Below the pieces are notes generated by a model. The model saw only the letters and a list, made by a program, of their open reading frames with translations, ran no database searches and was not told where the DNA came from. The position numbers were made by a program, and so were the translations under genes. A DNA stretch of 64,000 nt from Kingdonia uniflora (lineage: Eukaryota; Streptophyta; Magnoliopsida; Ranunculales; Circaeasteraceae): assembly GCA_014058105.1 (NCBI GenBank), contig JACGCM010002114.1, positions 1,488,001-1,552,000 on the forward strand, written 5' to 3'. This document shows, piece after piece, positions 36,988 through 48,395 of the stretch (position 1 is the stretch's first letter; the number at the start of each line of letters is the position of its first letter).

Positions 36988-38100
36988 TTATAGATATAAC
37001 AGACCCCAGTCTTTCGTGTTGATGAGATATCTCAAAACGTAATTGATCCCATTCCAGTACCTTTGGGTAGGTACAGAACTATGGCGTGTCAAAGAGTTTA
37101 CTACGAATGAGATATCGGGTTGAGTACACCCTGCTAAGTATATCAAAGCACCGATAGCTTCTAGAAATGGCGTCTCATGCCCTAGGAGTTTATCTCCCTC
37201 ATCAAGAGGATGATAGATGTCCTTGTTCACATCTAATGAATGGACATGCATAGGCATCTTGGCATTGTGTGTTGTATCCATACCGAAACATTTTATGATT
37301 ATCCTAGTATGCGCTGCCCGATGTACGATTATGTCGCGACCAAGATGTTCGATCTACAAACCGAGACAAAATTTGGTCTTCCCAAGGTATTCGACGGTAT
37401 TCACGATCTCCCTCGATGTTTTGATAGTATTTAAATCTTCTACATAAACTGCAATGATGGCGAAACCAGTATTCATTTTTTTAATGAAAATGCATAGGCA
37501 AACAAGGTCATTTGCAAAACCCTTGGCCTTCAAATATTCAGTTAGCCTGTTGTGCCATATGAGCCTTGATTGTTTCAGACCATAAAATGACTTATCTAGT
37601 TTTATTTCGTAGGCATCCTCGTGTGCCTGGCATTGTTGCTTCCGAAAGCTTAAACCCTTCTAGCAGCTTCATGTAGATCTCCATATCTAATTTCCCATAT
37701 AGATTTGCAGCAACTATATCCATAAGACACATATCAAGCTCATTCTTAACGACTGAAAAACTGATCAAGTAACGGAACGCTATAGCATCCATGACTGGAG
37801 AGTAGGTTTCATCAAAATCGGTGCCAGGTCTTTGAGAAATGCCATGGGTAACTAGTTTTGCCTTGTACCTTACTATGTCTCCAATTTCATTACATTTTTG
37901 TACGAATAAACATTTATAATCGACAGGCCTGGTGGCATCTTTCCTAGGGACTATTGGTCCAAATACTTTACATTTATCTAATGATTTGAGCTCCGCATTG
38001 ATCGTAGCATCCTACTCTGGCCAATCTGTATGATTTTTACATTCATCTACATTCAGTAGTTCTAGATCATCATCCTCGATGGCGAGCGCAGCAACGAAAG
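36988..38100 (-). pseudogene. Copia 2 reverse transcriptase and RNase H
   Basis: 37792-37592: MDAIAFRYLISFSVVKNELD and AANLYGKLDMEIYMKLLEGF. Near 37440 the active-site box is YVED instead of YVDD. 37281-36988: FLEAIGALIYLAGCTQPDIS and SVPTQRYWNGINYVLRYL. An RNase H-like ADAGYFSDPHKGRTQS follows near 36950. Stops are frequent, including after most blocks. Confidence 0.82.
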
Positions 38101-38309
38101 TGAATACTTTGTCGACTACTACTTCCAAATGATCCTACTTAGTGCCATTAGAAACAAAGTTAATCAAGATATCTCGATTATCATATTCATGTGCCTCGCC
38201 GAGCTTGTTTTCCAATGCTTCACATATATACATAGCTACAATAGCCCTGTCTGTGGGTGGTTCCATCCCTAATGGACCGACTATACCATTAGTTTTTTTT
38301 TCCCGTACG

Positions 38310-39764
38310 CTATTTGTTAGTCCTCGGCTCAGGGTCCTTCTTTGCAGCAGGGTATCCTCTGGTGACGCGCGGCTTAAATTTATTAGTGGGTTGAACACTA
38401 GTTCCTTGAACATTCAATCGTGCAGGTGCATTACTTATAGGTACATGCACCTTGGTTACTTCAACAGTATCATTGAATGTATCTGGCCTTTCATTAGCGA
38501 TCTGTTGTAAGTATAAAATCCGATGCACTTCCTTGTCACCATAGTTGGTTAGGGGATTTAGATGAGACAACGATAGTGTTTTTCAACTAATCTTGTAAAC
38601 ATCCTCAGCATAGACTGTCATATCTCCTTCTAATACTAGGAATATCGTCTCATTAAAATGACAATCTGTGAATCTCGCAATAAATATATCGCTCATAGTG
38701 GGTTACAAGTATCGAATGATAGATGGTGAATCGTAACCCACATAAATATTGAGCCGACGTTGGGGACCCATCTTCGTACGTTATGGTGGTGCAATCGATA
38801 CCTGTACAGAACATCCAAATGTTTATAGATGGGCGACACCGGGCTCCAAGTATCAAATGTTCGTAGTTGTAATGGAGAAAATTAATTATTGGCTGTTGGA
38901 CGAATTCTAATCAGGGCGGCAGTATGCAGAATTGAATGGCCCCACACAGTAACCGAAAGCTGATATCATAATAATAGTAGCCTAGAGATTAACTGTAATC
39001 ACTTGATTAGATTCTCTGCCATCCCATTTTGGGTGGACATGGGGTACTAGATGATCGATATCTATCCCATTAGCCATACAAAAATCAAGAAAAGCCTTTG
39101 AGGTAAACTCGTCAGCGCTGTCAAATCTCACAGATTTGATCGGGTGATCTGAGAAATGAGCCCACAATCAGATAATCTGGGGCAAGTAGTTGTGGAAACG
39201 CCATATTCCTAGACGATAAAAGGCAGACATCTGACATTCTAATAGATACGTCGATTAAGACCATATAGTATTTGAACGGGCCACTATGTCGATAGATAGG
39301 TCTACATATGTCTTTATAGATACGTTGGAGAAAGGCTGGGGACTCCAACTCCACCTTGGTCTTACTAGGTTAGACTATTAGCTTTCCCTAAGAGCAGGCG
39401 TCACACGGGCAATCTTGTAAAATTTTGATCTTCTCTCCCGTAAGTGAATGTCTAGAGGTACTATTGATAATTTTCCTCATCATTTTATATCTAGGGTATC
39501 CAAAACGATCATGCCAAATCTTAAATGTTTCTCTTATAACGGAGAAAAATTAGTGATTGCATATGTTTCGACATGCTTAAAGGCAATAAAATGAATCCCT
39601 GAGGAATACATTGGACACCATTCCAATATAAGTTCTTGACCATTAGGCAAATAGGTGATGCATAGAATTTGATTTTCATCATTTCCTATCATCTTAACTT
39701 GATAACCGTTATCATGTATATCCCTAAAGCTTAGTAAATTCTCAGGAGATTTACTAGTAAGCAA
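38310..39764 (-). pseudogene. Copia 2 pre-integrase, integrase and linker
   Basis: 39764-39534 is the end of the protease/pre-integrase part (ENLLSFRDIHDNGYQVK). 39354-39121 holds the integrase start (FKYYMVLIDVSIRMSDVCLLSS). 39167-38982 has SVRFDSADEFTSKAFLDFC, where the usual DNAGEF is DSADEF. 38570-38135 is the Pro-rich linker between integrase and RT. Fragmented by frame changes. Confidence 0.72.
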
Positions 39765-40707
39765 TGCGGTCTGGATACTCAGTATCGTACCATTATGGAG
39801 TAATAGCGTGGTGTTCCCCGAGCCCTCTATGATACTGGCTGACCAATGTAAATATCCTCAACATACGCAGTCAAGTGTGAGAAATACTTTTATCTCGAAG
39901 GATTGATTACGTGCACTGTCTACTAGACATGTGTCGCGACTCGTCCTATTATCAATTAGTACCCTATAGGCAGAAAGATTCATGGGCGACCTGTATATAT
40001 AGTAGATTAAAATCTATATATGACAAATTAACTACTATCCCAAGCAATAATTTGAATAATCAATATTATTATAACGAAATAAATCTCATGTATGTCGCGA
40101 GTACATTATTAAAATGTAAGTGATAGGTTCCCAACAAAACCAAAAATACTGACAAAAAGAATTAATCAAATCTATACTAGAAAAGAAACTACTAGTACTC
40201 TCTAATATGGCATCCAATGTCTACTGAGAAATCGTTACGGATTACTCCGTATGTTGATCCAAGTCGACATCTGTGGCCGAAGAAGTCTGACGCTGCAAAC
40301 TCCACAGGGGGGGAGTTAGTGTCAACAACTACATGGTGGCTCTGGACTCGGTTACATGTAGCCACCCGTGGTATATGGCATTCTCGTTCCCAATGTTATA
40401 TGTCACCGTAGTTAAATCAAGTAGATCTCTGATCTGTCTTCTTCTTCACATTTTGTGGTATTCTGGATTTCTTAAATCATTTACCTCTCTGAGGGCCAAA
40501 GGGTTTCTGGTTCCCTCCCTTCCTGGTATCCTCTCCTGCCCCTTCCATATCTTCGTCCCTCACGTGCAGAGTTGTTTCCCTAAAATTAAACATTGTTTGA
40601 CACAGGCAACGGTGCACTCTCAGAAGGCCGCATAACATGATTCTTCATCAGAAGGTCATCGTTCTGCTCAGAGAGGAGCAGTGCCTGAATCAAGACTTCA
40701 TGAGTCA

Positions 40708-41196
40708 TCAAGTTCTCTTGCCGATATTGCCTCTGAAGCGCAATATTGCTAGCATGGAAGTTGATAGAGTCTTCTCTACCATTTCAGCATCATTGACTTT
40801 CTTCTCACACAGCTCAAGTATAGAAGTAATTTTATGGACTACTGTGTTGTAATCAGTGACCATCCTAAAATCTTGGAACCTAAGGTTGTTCCATTGGTAC
40901 ATCGCCTTTGAGAGCATAATGGTATTTTGCTGACCATAACACCCCTTTATACTTGCCCATAAGTCAGCTGGCTCAACCTTATTGAGGTATTCATTCTTCA
41001 GGTCATCCTGAATATGATGACGGTGGATAAACAAAACATTTGCTTTATCCATAGGATCTTCCTTGTTGCTAATGATGATGGTCTTCTGTAGACTGATAGA
41101 CTTCAAGAACAAGTCAGCGTCAATGCACCAAGTGAGGTAATTAGCTCCAGTAAGCAGCAATGGTAGAAATTTAACATTTTTGAGTTTCGCAGACAT
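40708..41196 (-). pseudogene. Copia 2 gag
   Basis: The start is taken at the internal Met (MSAKLKNVKFLPLLL), the usual copia gag opening; the open frame extends 12 codons further. It contains LTGANYLTWCIDADLFLKS, VEPADLWASIKGCYGQQ and MVTDYNTVVHKITSILELC, the UBN2-type gag pattern. The downstream knuckle and protease are not readable as one frame. Confidence 0.75.
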
Positions 41197-41232
41197 TTGT
41201 TTATGCAAAGTATAGATTGTAATTAGTGGCAA

Positions 41233-42989
41233 TTCTTGATAAACATATCAAATGCATTAAAGACATATCATAGTACTTAGAATAACGAGAAATAAATCAT
41301 TTCTAATTATATTATAGTTGAACCATATTCATATTGTAAAACACATAAAATTCTTTTTTAATAATTAAATCCTAAATTTTACCCTATAAAAATGATGATC
41401 TTAATCTAAGGTGTACATTTTAATAGAATTTTAGCCAAGATTGTTATTCAAAACTACTAGATGTGTGTGTTCCTTATTTTGAGAACTAGAGTATTTTAAG
41501 CCCTCAAGTTCTATAAAGATCTGTATATTCTAGCCAAATAGCCCTATTTGCAATGAATATGAGGGGTATTAGATGTTCAGCTGACAAGTGGTCTCACCCC
41601 GAAGTCTGCTAGATTCACAAGATAGGTTGATTATGCCCATCTTTGAACTAAAATTTTAGGGTATTATAGGTTGTTATCAGTGCTTATATATATACCTCTA
41701 AATGTTATCATGTAACATCTAATTGTAGTTAGATACGAAAAATTGGTTTCTCAGACACCAAGTTTTTTGAAATAAAACTAAGTCAATTCTTAATTAAACT
41801 CTAATTATTTATCTTTGACAATTAACTGTGATTTAGATATGACTCCTAGTCGTATTCTAAATTAGTCTTGGTTTTGTATTATCTTTGATCCCCAAATTAT
41901 GATAATTAGTATCCTAGGGGCATACTATTAACATCATATTAGCTATCGTAAGACACTTAAATATGTATTAATCTATTTGCTTATATCCTATATAAGTAAG
42001 TAAGTTTTCCTATACAAGGCACCCGTTCCCAAAAAAAAAAAAAAAAAGGTCACCCACGGGGTAAGTCCAGTCAATAGGAATTTTTCAAAAAAAATTAGAC
42101 TCAATTTGACCAAAAATTGGGTTTTTTATAACCAATTCAGTGTCTGAACCGGTTCTGGACCAGTCTGGGTCAATGTATGGACCGAGTGGACACTGTCAAA
42201 CGGTCTGTATACGTGCCCCACACGTGACTACCACACATATCCCACACGTGCCTACAACGTGTCACTCCGGTGACCGGTCGGTAACTGCCACGTGTCACCC
42301 CCAGTAACTGTCACGTGTCACACCCCGGTGACTGCCACATGGATTTTTCTATGACTGCCATGTTTCACCACACATGCTTGCCATGTGTTACTGCCACATC
42401 ATTATGTCGCATGTCCTCAACATGTGTCAATGCTGATGTCGGTACTGTGGACCCCACTGCCACATCAGCATGCCACGTATCCTCAACACGTGTCACTGCT
42501 GACATCAACACTATTGATAATGATGATGTCATCAACATATAATTAAAAAAAAAATATTCTATATTTGCTGACGTCATCCGACCTAAAAATGTCGTTTTTG
42601 GCCGTGAAATTGTCTAGTTTCAATACTACTTTTCCGATGAATGGGGCATCTCCCTTAGATGTGCCATATATCATTGGAAAGCTCGTGGGATAGGCTACCA
42701 AAAAAATTGATCTCGCCTCTTTTCAATGTCCACACACAAAGAAATTTTGGTTTGAAAATAGCCCTTAATCAAGGGTAAAAATACAAAAAAAAATTATTTT
42801 TAATCCGAAAAAAATAGGGAAAAATATTTCTACTCCATATTTGGATATCATAAATCATAGATTATAGGGAAAAAAATCTAAATTCAAAAATCTTTAAAAT
42901 ATCTCTCATGATTGCAAGAATTCCCTAAAAATGTTGATTGGAGAGTTCTTTCTTCTCCTCTTGATCCACTAGCTTACGTGCTAATAACA
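41233..42989 (-). other. Copia 2 leader between 5' LTR and gag
   Basis: About 1.7 kb without coding sequence, long for a copia leader. 42034-42049 is an A-run. It contains the ACGTG-rich cluster described separately. Part of it could be a further insertion that I cannot delimit. Confidence 0.5.
42200..42510. repeat. Cluster of degenerate CCACGTGTCA-type repeats
   Basis: CACGTG or near matches recur about ten times (near 42223, 42243, 42258, 42289, 42311, 42338, 42380, 42420, 42473 and 42490), usually followed by TCA and separated by CTGCCA/CTGTCA. CACGTGTC resembles G-box/ABRE sites bound by bZIP factors. Whether these act as regulatory sites or are only a decayed minisatellite is not shown. 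Confidence 0.6.
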
Positions 42990-43234
42990 TGTTAAGGAAT
43001 AATATAATCTAACTTAACAATTCTATATAGAGAGAAATTGAGAAAGAAGAGGATTTCTTATTATTTAAATTGTTTCTTTGTACGTAATACAAAGTAGATA
43101 ACCCTACAATATAGGTTATCAAACCTACTCAAACTTTCCCCATAAACCCTAAAGGCCTATGGGCTTCTAAGGAGTCCAATAGGACACCCTAACCCAGTTG
43201 GGCTCCTAGCTTGGACTGGGCCCAACTCCTAATA
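42990..43234 (-). repeat. Copia 2, 5' LTR
   Basis: TGTTAAGGAATAATAT to CCCAACTCCTAATA, 245 bp. It is bordered on its left by the primer-site complement and on its right by the AGGAC duplication. Confidence 0.92.
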
Positions 43235-43396
43235 AGGACATCCCAACTTATTCAAAACACTAAAATTGGTATTGCCTTTACCAATAAGTTATTTTTTCAA
43301 AAGAAAAAACGAACGTAACTTATTGAACTTAATCTACTTATATGTGTTAATTAAGTTAAATAAGTTGAATTAGCTAAAAAAACAAATAGCCTCTTA

Positions 43397-43771
43397 GATC
43401 GCTCTTTAGGGTTGTTCTTCAACTCTCCTAAACTCAACAAGTTAGGAGAAGTGGAAAGCAATTCTAACCTGGAGAGAAATCGATGTCCTGAATAAGAAAT
43501 TAATTTCTTATTCCACTTAGTGACCTTCAGACCTAGGGATTGTTCTTATTTTCACAAAAAGAGTGATAAGCCTTAGGTTAACAACCTAAAGTTTGAGCTA
43601 AAACCTTAACGGATTGAGCTCTCTAATTTATTCTTCTCGGAGAGATCAGAATAAACTTTAAGCCCCTCGAATTCGATTCAAAAGAGAGAATTCAAGATGA
43701 CGACAAAAAACTAAATAATTTAAACCTAATATGCTAATATAGGGTTAGATAAGTTGTCGGTAGGGCCATCA
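43397..43771 (+). repeat. Athila-like LTR, right part (split)
   Basis: Continues in the style of the LTR interrupted at 34438; a plausible end is GGGCCATCA at 43771. Assignment is by texture and position only, with no second copy to confirm it. Confidence 0.3.
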
Positions 43772-44933
43772 AAAAAATTTGGCCTTGATAAGCTGCCTCG
43801 ATGGTTTGTTGGTGATAAGACGAAATTTATGCACCTTTGTTGAGAGTATGTTACCTCATATGGAGCTACCTCCTTTGCCCACGTGAACGTTGAGTACCAG
43901 TTCTACATCCTGGTATAGCTAGTTAGCCGCATCTTGATCTTGTGTCCTGAATATTTGGTAAGAAAGGCGGATGATTAGAAGACCTTTGCATTGATATAAT
44001 TAAGGGAGAAGTCTTGCAGTTTGAATGCATCGAAGATTACGCTCCGCAGATGGGAAGAGTTTTCCCTAGGTTTTAGCATACTTGTTGATCATTTACTACC
44101 CAACACTCGCAGAAGAAGACTATCGCTTAGAGATATTGTGGTTAACACTGAAGGCAAGGTCATTCCACATGGATGAAACGTTATCTCAAGCTCAGAATTT
44201 ACATGAGTTTGTTTCTCGGATTGCAGAGATATTGTCTGACTCAAAGAAGAAAGAGCGCACGGGTGTGACTTAAGATGGAGTGCACTACATAGATGGGATT
44301 GCAGATATCCACATCAAGTCGTCCGAATGTGACGTAAAGTTTGTCGAGGCGAACGACATCCAAACATTAGAGGAGAAGGTGTTATGTAGGAAGATGCAGC
44401 GCATATTTGAAGGTAGAAAACAAGAGCAATAATCCATAATAACAGGCAGAATCCAAAGTTTTAAAGAAGCCAGCTTACCAAGTACTCAGAAATGAAGGCC
44501 GCAGATCAAGGTTCAGTTATGAAGACCAAAGATGTCTGCATCAAGATTAACAGTTTAATTTCAACATCACAAGAATATGCAGTACTATGAACTGAGTACG
44601 GGAGAATGTTAGTACCTTGAAGATGCAGAAGAATGAATCTTTGCAGAGTCATGTTGAAGAAGATGTTCTCGACGAGGATGTCAAGTTTATTGAGTGCAGG
44701 AGAGTGTGCCGCCCTAGTGCAAACGTCACAAAAATCTTCCCAGGCGTTTTGAGTTTTGACCTTAGATACATCTTGTACATATCTTAAAATAGCTACACGC
44801 CAAGTTTTGTTAAAATCGGATTTGGTTAAGAGGCAAAAAAGGGTAAGTAAGCTCCATCTCAACATTTGATGTTTCCTTTTTTAAAATAGTCCAAATACTT
44901 AACAGCTATATTAAGGAGGAAGTTGGTTCATAC
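43772..44933 (+). other. Right internal part of the plus-strand LTR element
   Basis: Scattered short ORFs (for example 44082-44273, with LSQAQNLHEFVSRIAEI) that I do not recognise. It ends in a polypurine tract (ATTAAGGAGGAAG, about 44910-44933) next to the 3' LTR. Confidence 0.4.
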
Positions 44934-45404
44934 CTCCCCATGACTTAAGAAGTTATATTCTTGGTCATTTAGGACCCTGGCTGATGGATCATCCACGAAG
45001 GATGTTCATGAGTTCCCTTAGGCATAGGGAATTCCAAGGGACATTGTTTTGCAATGGGGAACATTTTTCCAGATAGGACTAGACCACAGGGCCGTTATGC
45101 TCTGCCTATAACCCATGAGCTATCTGAGACAATTATCCCTTATAAATGGACTATATTATTCAAGTTGTCTGCCATCTAACTAGCCCAGGCGTTACTGCCT
45201 ATTCTGAATATCTATTCGATGACCCTCATGATTATCCAAGATAATCTAGATGACGCCTAGTATCCGAGTATATTTCTACAGATGCTATCACATCTAGTGA
45301 AGAAGTCTTGTACATGTTCAGTCGTACGTGCATGTATGCCGCATGTTCTTATATTTCGCTTCAATTCAAGGTAATCAATATGATGCCTCGACCGGACCAT
45401 GGCA
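44934..45404 (+). repeat. 3' LTR of the plus-strand element
   Basis: It starts TGGTTCATACC immediately after a polypurine tract and ends CCGGACCATGGCA. Its last 200 bp match 31985-32162. It directly abuts the transmembrane-coding fragment of kinase F, so this element also interrupted that gene. CCCTC follows at 45405; no matching duplication was found on the left. Confidence 0.65.
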
Positions 45405-45468
45405 CCCTCTTTTTATGACGTAACAAGAGAAGTATACCAAGAAAACCAATAACCAAGCTAACAATAAT
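45405..45468 (-). pseudogene. Receptor-like kinase copy F, transmembrane fragment (part 2)
   Basis: On the minus strand it reads IVSLVIGFLGILLLLRHKKR, a membrane helix followed by a basic stop-transfer cluster. It aligns at nucleotide level with the same region of copies B (about 55480) and C (about 60430). It continues, across the element at 45469-53512, to the fragment at 53518-53575. The kinase domain is absent here. Confidence 0.75.
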
Positions 45469-45993
45469 TAATCCACAATACGATTGGGAAGCTCTAGTTA
45501 GTAGAAAAATACGAAGAACACCAATTGGTATGGAAAAATAGAGAATTCGATTACTTAAAAAGAAGTAATTACAATAAAAAAACTCTCAAACCCTGGGCTT
45601 CTCTCAGAACTCTTTCCATATCTAACATAACCGTAGAAAATAACCTAAGTTCCCTTTATATACTAGGGAACTCAAAAATCATAAAAGAATGGATCTCGAG
45701 GCAAAACAATGCTTGAGAATCAAAAATACTGCCAAAGTCGTTCGAACGAACTAGGGAGTCATTCGAACGACTTTACGACTAATTGGTCTAAAATTCTAAG
45801 AACTTGCCTAGTCGTTTGAACGAAAACTCAACTCGTTTGAACGAAATATGGCTCTGGGCCAATTTTCCAGTAGGATGAATATAAGTCGTTCGAACGAAAT
45901 AGAGAGTCATTCGAACTAGTCGTTTGAACGACTCTAAATCTCGTTCGAACGACTTAACTAATTTTTTGTCTTCGACTAGATCCTCCTGGATCA
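45469..45993 (-). repeat. Gag-only gypsy element, 3' LTR (palindrome-rich)
   Basis: TAATCCACAATACG to CCTCCTGGATCA, 525 bp. In element orientation it starts TGATCC and ends GGATTA. 45736-45956 is an array of GTCGTTCGAACGA-type palindromes. Confidence 0.9.
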
Positions 45994-46316
45994 TGGCTCC
46001 CCCCTTTAGGAGCCTTGAGCTCCTACTCAAGCTGGAACTGGAGAGGTAAAAATGTGGTGTAACCCATGTCCCTGCTGTACCACTTTAACTTACTAGGTAG
46101 CTGACCCTTCTTCCCAACTCGGAATGACCCAATACCACTACATGTCTTACCTGGCAGCAACTTTCGGCGAAACACACTACGCCCCTTAGGATCATCATAT
46201 CCTGCAACATATCCTAACATAACAAAAGGTTGTATCTGTATAGAAACAAACATAGTGGAAGTAGTTGGTAATGGGGGTCAAGATAACCTAACAGCCATTT
46301 TGTTGTTCACTCCCTT
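45994..46316 (-). other. Spacer with a short coding remnant between protease and 3' LTR
   Basis: Minus-strand 46253-46023 reads FVMLGYVAGYDDPKGRSVFR and VGKKGQLPSKLKWYSR. It looks like real coding sequence of this element family (polyprotein tail), but I cannot assign a domain. No RT or integrase core lies between protease and here. Confidence 0.45.
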
Positions 46317-46317
46317 C

Positions 46318-47019
46318 TTATACTGTATAATCAAAGGAAATTGTTGGAGATACGATATCCCCCTCATCTGGCGAGCTTGCTGTAGCTAAAAACTGAAATG
46401 GTTTGTGATCAGAATGTACCACAACCTTCTCTTGTAACTTCCCCAAGTCGGTTTGTGGCTTATAAAACGTTGTCATTGGAAACAACACTCGAGCCGACGT
46501 ACCTTCTTGAACCGGTCGCACCAATAACACAAACTTGCCACTCGCATTAACCAACCGCTTTACCTGAGTCGCCGTTACCAAATTTGACATAGTGACATGC
46601 TACTTACAAGCATTGATATGGAACTCATTTTCTTTGTTCACAAGACGATACTTGCGAGCTCTACGATAATGAATCATATCTTGGTCCCAAAGATAAAAGC
46701 TACCCAAGATGACCTGACACACATCCAAAGGAACCACCTCACACGTCACCTCGTCAATAAACCTTTCAGTGATCGTAAACTTGAATGTACACTGCTTCGT
46801 GATTATCAAATCTGCATCTTTCTAAATTCACCCCAAACCATACGGCTTAGGATGAGTTGTAGTCGTCAAACCCATCTTCTTTACCAACGCCTCATAAATC
46901 AAATTTTTCTGACTGCCCGGATCAACAATGGCCTCGACTAAGCTCTTCTTTACTTGAATACTAACATGAAAATATTCTTCCCGACTCTCCTCCTCGATAG
47001 CCAAATTATGTTGAAACAT
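46318..47019 (-). pseudogene. Gypsy retropepsin-like protease region
   Basis: 47019-46828 has VKKSLVEAIVDPGSQKNLIY and LVKKMGLTTTTHPKPYGLG, with DPGS where active retropepsins have D(S/T)G(S/A). 46809-46600 continues with VTCEVVPLDVCQVILGSFYL. 46590-46318 has QVKRLVNASGKFVLLVRPVQ. In active relatives this cleaves the polyprotein. The frame is broken between blocks. Confidence 0.75.
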
Positions 47020-47088
47020 AAGTATAAGCTTAGGATTCGGTTTATCTAAAGTTGGGAGGTCAACAACCTCTGTCGCTATTGCATATCT

Positions 47089-47723
47089 CTATTTCTTGCT
47101 CTTCTCCTCCTTCGGCCTAAGCTCTAGGTGAAGTTTCCAATAATAATCAGAAATATGCCCACCCGCCTTACAATGATTGCAATGAAACTCCTTGGACGAA
47201 GACCCCTCTCTTTTGGCTTCTCCCTTATGCTCGTGTTTCCAACTAGACTTGTACCCTGACTTAATCTTGTTGTCTTCTTTGTCACTCTTCAAGTACTTGC
47301 CTTCAATGGAAATTATCTTCACGGTAGTATCCTTGATATTGGCCACAGTAAAGAGCTTCAACTCTCTCCTAATGGACTCTGACAAACCCCCCGTATACTT
47401 CATAAACACCTCATACTCGTCCACAGCAATTTCTAAAACCAAAGCTTGGTTATGAAATGTCGTAGTGTACTCCTGTACGGATTGCTCAAATTGTTGGCGC
47501 AAATTGTGTCATTTATACAATCTCTCTTACTCATACCCAATCGGATAAAACTGTTTTCGCACTAATACCTTAAATTTTATCCAACCCATATCTCCTATAT
47601 TGTGGCATTTCTGATAAGATTTTCACCACGTGAGTGCATGACTTGCAAATTTCAATATAGCAAAGCATATTTACTGAGCATTGGAGTATTCATAAATAGA
47701 AAAATAAGTTTCTAACCAATCAT
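47089..47723 (-). pseudogene. Gypsy gag, C-terminal part (right of the copia insertion in gag order)
   Basis: 47723-47503 continues gag with NDWLETYFSIYEY and HALTWWKSYQK, through stops. 47502-47089 is open: QSVQEYTTTFHNQALVLEIA, then a knuckle with CNHCKAGGH whose last Cys is Tyr. The left part of the same gag lies at 52583-53017, beyond the nested copia element. Confidence 0.85.
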
Positions 47724-47728
47724 TCAAC

Positions 47729-48395
47729 TGTTAGGAATTCGAGTAGCTAATCCAATCCCACGCCCCAAGAATGATAAATAGAAACGCCAATAAGAAATTA
47801 TACGAAAGCAAGAACACAATAATTTACCCGGAGGAGGGAAGTGGAAAACCCTTGCGGATAAAAAACCACTTCCTGAGAACAATTCACTAATCAAAGATCA
47901 AAGGTTACAATAATCTCTCAAGCTTCTCAAGCTTTAATGGAGTCTCTTCAAACCCTGGCCTCTCTAAGATTAAACTCACACAAGATGGGCTAACAACTAA
48001 CCCTAGACTCCCTTATAAACATGGGAAGTCATTACATAAGAATAGGCTCGAAGTACGGATCACGAGACAGGCCAACGTCCCCCAAAAACACCTTCTGAAA
48101 CTGACTTACGAAGTCTATTCGAATAGACTCTGGATCTATTCGAATAAGATGGGTTCTGAACGTTTCTGTTCGAATAGACAAAAGTCTATTAGAATAAACT
48201 TCTACCTGACTCCTTTTATTCGAATAGACATGACTTCTATTCGAATAAACTTTACATTGCCTCTCCTATTCGAACAGACAAAAGTCTATTAGAACGGGAC
48301 TTTGAAAAAACCCTTTTTCAAACCGTCTTCGATCCTCGCTCGTCCCACGAGCTCCGATGAACTTCCTCTAACACGATTCGAGTTTACACCCAACA
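47729..48395 (-). repeat. Copia 3, 3' LTR (palindrome-rich)
   Basis: TGTTAGGAATTCG to ACACCCAACA, 667 bp. 48110-48300 holds repeats of the TCTATTCGAATAGAC palindrome. It is 22 bp shorter than its partner, the size of one repeat unit missing near 48190. Confidence 0.92.

Larger units (their letters stand above)
35963..43234 (-). mobile_element. Copia retrotransposon 2, complete, with 5-bp target-site duplication
   Basis: LTRs at 35963-36208 and 42990-43234, flanked by AGGAC on both sides (35958-35962; 43235-43239). A polypurine complement (CTCCCCCTTGGGGTG) follows the left LTR. A primer-site complement (ACGTGCTAATAACA, a variant of TTATCAGCACG) precedes the right LTR. The minus strand encodes gag, integrase, RT and RNase H, all with stops. 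It has an unusually long leader of about 1.7 kb between 5' LTR and gag. Confidence 0.92.
34439..43393. mobile_element. Possible Harbinger-like TIR element, split by copia 2
   Basis: The left end GGGGCCCGTTTG (34439) and the right end CAAATAGCCTC (to 43393) are imperfect inverted repeats, flanked by TTA at 34436-34438 and 43394-43396. TTA duplication suits PIF/Harbinger elements. Without copia 2 it would be about 1.7 kb, with no transposase visible. The weak inverted repeats leave room for two unrelated elements. Confidence 0.35.
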
